24,303 bases of DNA from the NCBI GenBank assembly GCA_038317685.1, contig JBBQBQ010000017.1, positions 1 to 24,303 on the forward strand, written 5' to 3'. The DNA comes from JBBQBQ01 sp038317685. Lineage in GTDB: Bacteria > Desulfobacterota > Desulfuromonadia > Desulfuromonadales > DDH964. Below, piece by piece: positions 16,685 to 24,303 of the stretch. Under the pieces are notes generated by a model, which ran no database searches, was not told the DNA's origin, and was given only the letters and a program-made list of their open reading frames with translations. A program made the position numbers and the translations under genes. Each line of letters opens with the position of its first letter. Position 1 is the stretch's first letter.

Positions 16685-18685
<2,001 letters not shown>

Positions 18686-18689
18686 GGCC

Positions 18690-18755
18690 CGGACCATCGA
18701 CCTGGCAATCTTGCGGCCGGCCCTGAAAGGGTCGGCCGGCGCCGTTCACGGTCCG
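18690..18755. terminator. Long GC hairpin between uvrB and the acyl-CoA dehydrogenase gene
   Basis: CGGCCGGCCC (18714-18723) pairs with GGGTCGGCCG (18729-18738) over ten positions including one G-U, loop TGAAA. An outer pair CGGACC (18690-18695) with GGTCCG (18750-18755) can close a larger structure. It starts five bases after the uvrB stop. No T-tract follows, so it is a weak or factor-assisted terminator, or an RNA-stabilising structure. Confidence 0.4.
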
Positions 18756-18820
18756 AGCAGGGGATGGCGATTCCTGTTATTCTATAGGGGGAAGATGGCC
18801 GTCGGGCGGAAAGGAGGAAC

Positions 18821-20650
18821 ATGGCTGGAACGCGATCTGAGGAGAAACGATCCCTGGAGGTTGCGGAAGCGGCCCGGGAAACGGAATGGAAGCAGCCGAG
18901 CATCGTCGGCGAACTCTTCATGGGGCGCTTGCGCAGGGATCTGCTGTTCCCTTTTCCAGAGCAGGACCCCGCTGATCGTGCTGCGGGGGACGTCCTACTC
19001 GCCAAAGTCGCCGATTTTCTGCGGGATCATGTCGATGCCGATCGCATCGACCGCGAAAAGGAGATTCCCCCCGAGGTTCTGGACGGCCTGCGTGAACTCG
19101 GTCTCTTCGGCATCAAGATTGCTCCCGAATATGGCGGCCTTGGCCTCTCCCAGACCAACTACATCCGCATCGTGCAGCTCGTCGCCAGCCACTGTGCCTC
19201 GACGGCGGTCACGCTGTCGGCCCACCAGAGTATCGGGGTACCGCAGCCCCTCAAGCTCTTCGGGAGCGAGGAGCAGAAACGGAAATATCTCCCGCGCCTG
19301 GCGGCCGGAGCCATCAGCGCCTTTGCTTTGACCGAGCCGGGGGCCGGTTCCGACCCGTCGCAGATCAGGACGACCGCCACCCTGACGGAAGACGGCAGTG
19401 CCTGGCTGCTCAACGGGGAAAAACTCTGGATCAGTAACGGGCCGGTGGCGGAACTGCTGGTGGTGATGGCCCGCACCAACGATCTTCAGGAAGATCGGCC
19501 GGAGATTTCCGCCTTCATCGTCGAGACGGACACCCCCGGTTTCAGCGTGGCTCATCGCTGTGATTTCATGGGGTTGAAGGGGATTCAGAACGGCCTGTTG
19601 CGATTTGCCGAGGTGCGGGTCCCGAGGGAAAATCTCCTCGATGAGGTTGGCAAGGGGCTGCGTCTGGCCCTGCAGACCCTCAACACCGGGCGCCTGACGT
19701 TGCCGGCGGCGAGCGGCGGGGTCATGAAGCAGGTCCTGGCCATGGCGAGCGACTGGGCCAATGAGCGCCGTCAATGGGGGGCGCCGGTGGGTCACCATGA
19801 AGCGGTGGCGCACAAGCTGGCGACAATGGCCGCCGATATCTTCGCCGTCGAGAGCCTCACCTGGCTGACAGCGGCCCTGGCGGACCGCCAGGAGGTCGAT
19901 ATCCGCCTCGAAGCGGCCATCGCCAAACTCTTCTGCACCGAAACGCTGTGGCGTACCGTCGATGCCGGGGTTCAGGTGCGGGGGGGACGGGGTTACGAAA
20001 CCGCAGATTCCCTCTCTGGCCGGGGCGAAGTGCCGATGCCGATGGAACGGCTGCTGCGTGATGCCCGCATCAACCTGATTATTGAGGGGACGAGCGAAAT
20101 CATGCGCCTCTTCATCGCCCGCGAGGCTCTCGACCCGCACCTCAAGGTTGCCGGGGCATCGGCCACCTCGACCCACGTCGATCTGTGGGCGGCTGGCAGC
20201 TTCTACCTCCGGTGGTATCCTAAACTCTGGCTGCCGCGCTTCGGCAGCCGCAGCGCCGGGCCGCTTCCGCCCCGCTTACGCCGGCATCTGCACGCTCTGG
20301 AGCGGGGGACCCGGCAGCTGGCTCGCGATCTCTTCCATATGCTGATTCGCCATCGCCAGGGGCTGCAGCGCAAACAGCTGGTTCTCGGCCGCCTCGTCGA
20401 TACCGGAGCCGAGCTCCTGGCCATGGCTGCTACCTTGTCGCGGGCCGCTTCGCCCGGGGCGCCGCCCGGCGCGGAGGATCTGGCCGATCTCTTCTGCCGC
20501 CAGGCCCGGCGTCGCATCGACAGGCTGCACCGGAGTGTTTATGCCAATGACGACGCCTTCGCCTACCGTACGGCGCGGGCGGTTCTTGCTGGCCGGTATC
20601 CCTGGCTGACCACCGAAAACATCCTCAGCACCTGGCGGAAGGACCAATAA
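18821..20650 (+). CDS. Acyl-CoA dehydrogenase, VLCAD/ACAD9-like with C-terminal extension
   Basis: 609 aa, longer than short/medium-chain enzymes (~380 aa) and like very-long-chain types that carry an extra C-terminal helical domain. FAD-dependent alpha,beta-dehydrogenation of acyl-CoA is the family reaction. Visible motifs: substrate/FAD loop FALTEPGAGSD, LNGEKLWISNG, MGLKGIQNG, QVRGGRGYE and the catalytic-base loop IIEGTSEIMRL with E422. The extension (~440-609) has a helical, Arg-rich character and lacks a clear transmembrane segment. The ribosome site AAAGGAGG is near perfect, four bases before ATG 18821. It is followed after 5 nt by a MerA-like reductase, so the pair is co-transcribed. 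Chain-length preference and electron acceptor cannot be read; no etfAB is in the window. Confidence 0.9.
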   Translation: MAGTRSEEKRSLEVAEAARETEWKQPSIVGELFMGRLRRDLLFPFPEQDPADRAAGDVLLAKVADFLRDHVDADRIDREKEIPPEVLDGLRELGLFGIKIAPEYGGLGLSQTNYIRIVQLVASHCASTAVTLSAHQSIGVPQPLKLFGSEEQKRKYLPRLAAGAISAFALTEPGAGSDPSQIRTTATLTEDGSAWLLNGEKLWISNGPVAELLVVMARTNDLQEDRPEISAFIVETDTPGFSVAHRCDFMGLKGIQNGLLRFAEVRVPRENLLDEVGKGLRLALQTLNTGRLTLPAASGGVMKQVLAMASDWANERRQWGAPVGHHEAVAHKLATMAADIFAVESLTWLTAALADRQEVDIRLEAAIAKLFCTETLWRTVDAGVQVRGGRGYETADSLSGRGEVPMPMERLLRDARINLIIEGTSEIMRLFIAREALDPHLKVAGASATSTHVDLWAAGSFYLRWYPKLWLPRFGSRSAGPLPPRLRRHLHALERGTRQLARDLFHMLIRHRQGLQRKQLVLGRLVDTGAELLAMAATLSRAASPGAPPGAEDLADLFCRQARRRIDRLHRSVYANDDAFAYRTARAVLAGRYPWLTTENILSTWRKDQ

Positions 20651-20655
20651 TCTCA

Positions 20656-22044
20656 ATGACTTCCAGTTATGACCTGATCATCCTCGGTTCGGGGACGACG
20701 GCCATCGCCGGTGCCTTGAATGCCGCCCGGCGCGGGGCACGGGTGCTGATGGTCGAGCAGAGCCAACTCGGCGGCACCTGTGTCAACTGGGGCTGCATTC
20801 CGAGCAAGACCCTGATCGCCAAGGCGGAGATTCAGCACCGGGCGAGGTGGGGGGCCGAGTTCGGTCTGCGACTGGGCGCCGCTTTTCCTGATTGCGGACG
20901 GCTGATGGCCGCCAAACGGCTGGCGGTCGACACGGTGCGCCGGGAGCGCTATCAGAAGGCTTTGGATGCTACTCCGGGGATCGGGATCCGGCGGGGCCAC
21001 GGGACCTTTCTCTCGTCCCGGGAGCTCCAGGTCGGGGCCGAGGTCCTGACCTGCGAACGCTTCCTGGTCGCCACCGGCGGCGTGCCGCGCATCCTGCGCA
21101 TCCCCGGCCTGTCCGATGTCCCCTACCTGACCAGTTATTCGGCACTGCACCTGGACTGTTTTCCGGCCTCCATGATCATCCTCGGCGGCGGGGTGATTGC
21201 CCTTGAGATGGGTCAGATGTTTGCCCGCTTCGGTACCCGGGTCACCATCGTCGAGCGTAGCGAGCGGATTCTCAAGGAATTTGATCCCCGGCTGACCGCC
21301 ATCTTCGAGGAGCTGCTCATCGCTGAAGGGATCGAGCTGGTCCTCGGAGCGGAAACCAGCCAGGTGCGCCGGGAGGGGGAGGGGGTGGTCCTGGAGGCCG
21401 AGGTTGCGGGGGTGTCCCGTCAGGTTCGCGGGGACCGGCTGATGCTGGCAGTTGGCACCGCCCCGGCCAGCAGCGGCCTCGGTCTGGAGGCCGCTGCGAT
21501 CAGCATCGATGAAGCCGGTTTTGTCAGGACCGATGAAGAGATGCGGACCACGGCCGCTGGTACCTGGGCGGCCGGCGACGTGACCGGTCCGCCGCTGATC
21601 GCCCCGGCCGGAGCCCTGGAGGCCGAGGTGGCGGTCGACAATATGTTCGATCCGGCCGTTCACCGCCGTATCGACCACCGCCACACGCCGATGGCGGTCT
21701 TTGTCGACCCGGAATTTGCCACCGTCGGAGAATCGGCCGCCGCCGCCCGGGAGGCGGGGAAAGACGTGGTAGAAACCTGGTACGCCCTGGCCGAAGTGGC
21801 CAAGAGCCAGGTTCTTGGGATGACCCGGGGCGGCTTTCTGCTGGTGGCGGAACGCGGTTCAGGCCGGGTTCTGGGGGTGCAGATGCTGGCGCCGGGGGCC
21901 GCCGAGGTGATCCACGAGGCGGCGCTGGCGGTGCGTTTCGGCCTCTCGGTCTTTGATCTGGCCGAGAGCGTCCATGTCTACCCGACGATCAGCGACGGCC
22001 TGCGCCTGGCCGCTCTCGCGAACATCCAACAACAGCCGAATTAA
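20656..22044 (+). CDS. MerA/Lpd-like FAD- and NAD(P)-dependent disulfide oxidoreductase
   Basis: 462 aa class I pyridine nucleotide-disulfide oxidoreductase. FAD-binding GSGTTAIAGA (11-20), redox-active pair C42/C47 in GGTCVNWGCIPSKT, NAD-binding ILGGGVIALEMGQ, second FAD motif TWAAGDV and a C-terminal dimerisation domain. At the position of the catalytic HPT..E of lipoamide dehydrogenase it has YPTISDGL, which is closer to the mercuric reductase type (tyrosine). It lacks both the N-terminal heavy-metal domain and the C-terminal vicinal cysteine pair of true MerA, so mercury reduction is unlikely despite probable database names. It starts 5 nt after the acyl-CoA dehydrogenase, with only weak GAAGGACC upstream, suggesting coupling. 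Substrate unknown. Confidence 0.87.
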   Translation: MTSSYDLIILGSGTTAIAGALNAARRGARVLMVEQSQLGGTCVNWGCIPSKTLIAKAEIQHRARWGAEFGLRLGAAFPDCGRLMAAKRLAVDTVRRERYQKALDATPGIGIRRGHGTFLSSRELQVGAEVLTCERFLVATGGVPRILRIPGLSDVPYLTSYSALHLDCFPASMIILGGGVIALEMGQMFARFGTRVTIVERSERILKEFDPRLTAIFEELLIAEGIELVLGAETSQVRREGEGVVLEAEVAGVSRQVRGDRLMLAVGTAPASSGLGLEAAAISIDEAGFVRTDEEMRTTAAGTWAAGDVTGPPLIAPAGALEAEVAVDNMFDPAVHRRIDHRHTPMAVFVDPEFATVGESAAAAREAGKDVVETWYALAEVAKSQVLGMTRGGFLLVAERGSGRVLGVQMLAPGAAEVIHEAALAVRFGLSVFDLAESVHVYPTISDGLRLAALANIQQQPN

Positions 22045-22073
22045 GGGGGTGCGGGGCGGGGGAGGAGCGTGGG
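22045..22073 (+). other. G-run cluster (possible G-quadruplex) between convergent genes
   Basis: Runs of 5, 4, 5 and 3 G occur at 22045-22049, 22053-22056, 22058-22062 and 22071-22073, filling the 29-base gap between two convergent genes. It is on the coding side of the reductase transcript. No ordinary terminator hairpin was found here. Confidence 0.4.
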
Positions 22074-23750
22074 TCAGCAGGATGTTGGGCGGGGAGGATA
22101 GGTCTTGAGGTGGCCAGCGCCGGTTTCCAGCCAAGTGGAAAATTCTCCGGCCGGCATCGGTCTGGCGAAGAGATAGCCCTGCACGCGGGGGCAGCTCAGT
22201 TCATGCAGGAAGGCGAGCTGGTCGTGGGTCTCCACCCCTTCGGCGATCACCTGGAGGCCGAGGCTGCGGGCCATGGAGAGGATCGTCGTGGTAATGGCGA
22301 CGCCGTCACGATCATGGGGAATGCCGCTTACGAAGCTGCGGTCGATCTTCAGGGTCTGGACCTGGAACCGTTTGAGTTGGGCCAGGGATGAATAACCGGT
22401 CCCGAAATCGTCGATGGCGACCCCCACCCCGAGTTCCTTCAGCTCACCGAGGACCCTTTGGCTGGTCGCCGCATCCTGCATCAGAATCCGTTCCGTGACC
22501 TCAACTTCCAGTCCATCGGCTCCCAGGCCGCTACGGCCGAGAGTCTCCTCCAGGGCGGTCACGAATCCCTCCCCGCGAAAACTCTCTGCCATGATGTTGA
22601 CGGAAGTGCGTAGCGGAGCGATCCCCTTGGTTTGCCAGCTTCGAGCCTGCTGGCAGGCCTGGTGCAGAATCCAGCCCCCCACCACATCGCTCAGCCCGGC
22701 CGCTTCCAGTTGCGGCAGGAATTCCAGGGGGAGGACCAGCCCACGCTCGGGATGGTTCCAGCGCAGCAGGGCTTCGGCACCGGTGACCTTCCCTTGGGAG
22801 GGATCGATTAACGGTTGGTAATAGAGTTCGAACTGGTTGCGTTCCAGGGCCTTGGCCAGGTTCGAATCGAGTTCCAGGCGAATGCGGGCACGCTGCTTCA
22901 GCTCCGGTGAATAGCTCTGGGAGATGTTGCCGGTCCGGTCCCGAGTCTGGAAAAGGGCGGTTTCTGCTTGGCGCAGCAATTCTTCGGGGGCTTTGCCATC
23001 GTCGGGATAGCGGCAGATGCCGGCCCTGGCGCAGACCCGGAGCGACTGGCCGCCGAGCAGAAAAGGGGTCTTTAGGGAGCGGAAAATCTGGTCCACCACG
23101 GCCCGGCCGGCCGTCGCTTCCTCCTCCAGGAGGATCACGAAACGGGCCCCGTTGGCCCGGGCAAGAAAAGCCGAGGGCGGGATGCAGGTGCTGATACGCC
23201 CGGCGATTTCGGCGAGGAGGCGGTCACCCCCGTCGTAGCCGAAGACGTCGTTGATCTCCTGGAAGCGACTGAGTGCCAGAAGCACCAGGGTGAGCCGGGG
23301 TCTGGTCTTCAGCTCCTGCTGCAACTGCCGACCGAGTTGCAGCAGGTTGGCCAGGCCGGTCATCGGATCGATGCCGGTCAGGTAGGCGACCCGTTCCTGC
23401 AGGGTGCTGATCTCGCTGCGGTTCTCCAGGACCAGAAGCATGCTGCCGGAGCCATCTGGGCCAGCTTTGGCCAGGGCTGTGAGGCGCAGTGGAAGGGGCA
23501 GTTCATCGGTCAGAAAGGTGAGCTCGGCGGAGGGAACACTGCCGGGGACCCGGCGCGCTGACTGCAGAAGCCCCTGCAGAGCGAGGGCATCGTCACTCAG
23601 GATCAGCTCGCGCAGGGTCCGGCCGAGGAGTTCGGAGGGGCGCCGTTCCAACAGTCGGGCGCAGGCCTCATTGACGCGGCCGACCCGGTCTTGACCGTCG
23701 GTCATGGCCAGAGGGAGGGCCGAGGATTGGAAAAAGGATTCAAAGTCCAA
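22074..23750 (-). CDS. PAS - degenerate GGDEF - EAL protein, probable c-di-GMP phosphodiesterase
   Basis: 558 aa, soluble, no membrane segment. Residues ~1-112 form a PAS-like sensor. Residues ~124-280 form a GGDEF fold in which the catalytic loop reads NGARF (200-204), so cyclase activity is not expected; it may bind GTP and regulate. Residues ~290-545 form an EAL domain with the residues of an active enzyme: EALLRW (E326), N385 in SVNIMAE, E419 in EVTE, DDFGTGYSSL (D447/D448), K468 in LKID, E504 in AEGVET and Q524 in VQGY. It should hydrolyse c-di-GMP to pGpG. The start is TTG at 23750, the first possible codon after an in-frame stop; M16 would cut the PAS domain. It converges with the reductase gene and diverges from ubiD. 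Confidence 0.92.
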   Translation of the reverse strand: MDFESFFQSSALPLAMTDGQDRVGRVNEACARLLERRPSELLGRTLRELILSDDALALQGLLQSARRVPGSVPSAELTFLTDELPLPLRLTALAKAGPDGSGSMLLVLENRSEISTLQERVAYLTGIDPMTGLANLLQLGRQLQQELKTRPRLTLVLLALSRFQEINDVFGYDGGDRLLAEIAGRISTCIPPSAFLARANGARFVILLEEEATAGRAVVDQIFRSLKTPFLLGGQSLRVCARAGICRYPDDGKAPEELLRQAETALFQTRDRTGNISQSYSPELKQRARIRLELDSNLAKALERNQFELYYQPLIDPSQGKVTGAEALLRWNHPERGLVLPLEFLPQLEAAGLSDVVGGWILHQACQQARSWQTKGIAPLRTSVNIMAESFRGEGFVTALEETLGRSGLGADGLEVEVTERILMQDAATSQRVLGELKELGVGVAIDDFGTGYSSLAQLKRFQVQTLKIDRSFVSGIPHDRDGVAITTTILSMARSLGLQVIAEGVETHDQLAFLHELSCPRVQGYLFARPMPAGEFSTWLETGAGHLKTYPPRPTSC

Positions 23751-23797
23751 GGCAGTTTATTCTTTCCATCGGGGGCAAGCCAGCGGGCGTGGCCTTG

Positions 23798-23825
23798 AGT
23801 ATACCGTAAGATGAGCGTTTGACAT
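23798..23825 (-). promoter_or_regulatory. Candidate sigma70-type promoter of the EAL gene
   Basis: On the minus strand ATGTCA (23825-23820) and TATACT (23803-23798) are separated by 16 bases, matching four and five of six consensus positions. The -10 box is ~47 bases before the TTG start. Only a sequence match. Confidence 0.4.
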
Positions 23826-23923
23826 CATTTCAGCGGTGCGATCTGAAACAATTCTCACCGGCAAGGGCAAAATTTCAATCTCCGTCAAGTCGCGGCCCCG
23901 GGGAGAATCCTGCGGGTGGCCGG

Positions 23924-23952
23924 TTGTCTTCGGGCGGGGAGTCAGGTAAGAT
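23924..23952 (+). promoter_or_regulatory. Candidate sigma70-type promoter of the ubiD-family gene
   Basis: TTGTCT (23924-23929) and TAAGAT (23947-23952) with a 17-base spacer, each four of six consensus positions. The -10 lies 37 bases before the ubiD ATG and just upstream of the ten-T tract. Confidence 0.35.
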
Positions 23953-23969
23953 GCGTCACCCCTTGCCGC

Positions 23970-23979
23970 TTTTTTTTTT
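23970..23979 (+). repeat. Ten-T homopolymer in the ubiD leader
   Basis: Ten consecutive Ts lie between the candidate promoter and the GGGAG ribosome site of the next gene, 10 bases before its ATG. No convincing hairpin precedes them, so it is not an obvious terminator. Length changes would alter the untranslated leader only. Confidence 0.8.
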
Positions 23980-23989
23980 GGGAGTTCCC

Positions 23990-24303
23990 ATGGGATATCG
24001 CAATCTTCGGGCGTGTGTCGTCGATCTGGAACGGAGCGGGCGACTGCGCCGCATCGAGGTGGAGATCGATCCCTGCCTGGAGGCGGGAGCGATCCAGCGC
24101 CGGGTCTATGCCGCGGGAGGGCCCGCGCTGCTTTTCGCCCGGGTCAAGGGGTGCTCCTTTCCGCTTCTCGGCAACCTCTTCGGAACCCTGGAGCGGACCC
24201 GCTACCTGTTTCGCGACACCCTGCCGGCCATCGAGCAGCTGGTCCGGCTCAAGCTCCATCCGGCGGAACTTTTCAAGCACCCCTTGCGCTTCGCCGGCAC
24301 CCC
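23990..24303 (+). CDS. UbiD-family decarboxylase, N-terminal part (cut by window end)
   Basis: 104 complete codons, open to the window end. The N-terminus MGYRNLRACVVDLERSGRLR, then IEVEIDPCLEAGAIQRRV, GGPALLFARVKG and FPLLGNLFGTLERTR, is typical of UbiD enzymes, which decarboxylate aromatic or unsaturated acids with prenylated FMN. UbiD proteins are ~480-600 aa, so most of the catalytic domain including the E-R-E triad is outside. In this kind of bacterium the role could be quinone biosynthesis (menaquinone or futalosine route) or aromatic acid metabolism; the visible part does not decide. ATG 23990 follows GGGAG at a six-base spacing. Divergently oriented to the EAL gene. Confidence 0.88.
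   Translation, partial: MGYRNLRACVVDLERSGRLRRIEVEIDPCLEAGAIQRRVYAAGGPALLFARVKGCSFPLLGNLFGTLERTRYLFRDTLPAIEQLVRLKLHPAELFKHPLRFAGT

Noticed and set aside
18995..20176. 393-codon minus-strand frame opposite the acyl-CoA dehydrogenase gene
   Set aside because: Antisense shadow of a gene with a strong ribosome site and complete family motifs.
23819..23847. Perfect TTGACA on the plus strand upstream of ubiD
   Set aside because: No acceptable -10 box at 16-18 bases; the overlapping minus-strand promoter reading is better.

Overview
GC-rich bacterial chromosome with tightly packed genes. The mix of families (hybrid CheA-receiver chemosensory operon, Cache-type receptor with a HNGYLPTHN loop, VLCAD-like acyl-CoA dehydrogenase, futalosine/ubiquinone-type UbiD) fits a Desulfuromonadales/Geobacterales-type bacterium (former Deltaproteobacteria). 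That placement is inferred from gene content and not proven by a marker gene.

Region 1 (1-2575) is housekeeping: the 3' end of ispD overlaps ispF (isoprenoid MEP pathway), followed by glnS (glutaminyl-tRNA synthetase). Region 2 (2622-10126) is a complete five-gene chemosensory operon: a receiver-CheR-TPR methyltransferase, CheW, a membrane receptor, a CheA-receiver hybrid kinase (TTG start) and CheB. Spacings are overlapping to 85 nt. The layout resembles Wsp/alternative-function systems more than a flagellar che operon: there is no stand-alone CheY, CheZ or CheD, and no diguanylate cyclase is adjacent. cysS (10205-11686) follows.

Region 3 (11687-16684) is the most unusual part: a decayed defence island between cysS and uvrB. 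In order it holds a probable cysS terminator; a short remnant that looks like the first ~20 codons of a PLD/helicase-type defence protein; the first ~34 codons of a gene resembling mcrB; a complete ISL3-family insertion sequence; the last ~83 codons of an mcrC-like gene; a REP-like inverted repeat; a small ORF that looks like an AlbA_2 domain joined to the tail of a restriction enzyme; an intact AlbA/Schlafen-type ATP-binding protein coupled to it by ATGA overlap; a cluster of 11-bp phased repeats and palindromes; and a DprA/SLOG-like pseudogene with an in-frame TGA and no usable in-frame start. The ISL3 element has no visible target duplication, and its flanks look like the opposite ends of a McrBC operon. 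An IS-adjacent deletion explains this best.

Region 4 (16685-22044) holds uvrB (nucleotide excision repair), then a two-gene operon of a VLCAD/ACAD9-type acyl-CoA dehydrogenase and a MerA-like flavin disulfide reductase lacking mercury-binding cysteines. Region 5 (22074-24303) has, on the minus strand, a PAS-degenerate GGDEF-intact EAL protein (probable c-di-GMP phosphodiesterase). Divergent from it is the 5' part of a ubiD-family decarboxylase cut by the window end, preceded by a promoter and a ten-T tract.

No rRNA, tRNA or CRISPR array was seen. Several identifications in region 3 rest on recollection of family sequences and are flagged as such; homology searches would decide them.
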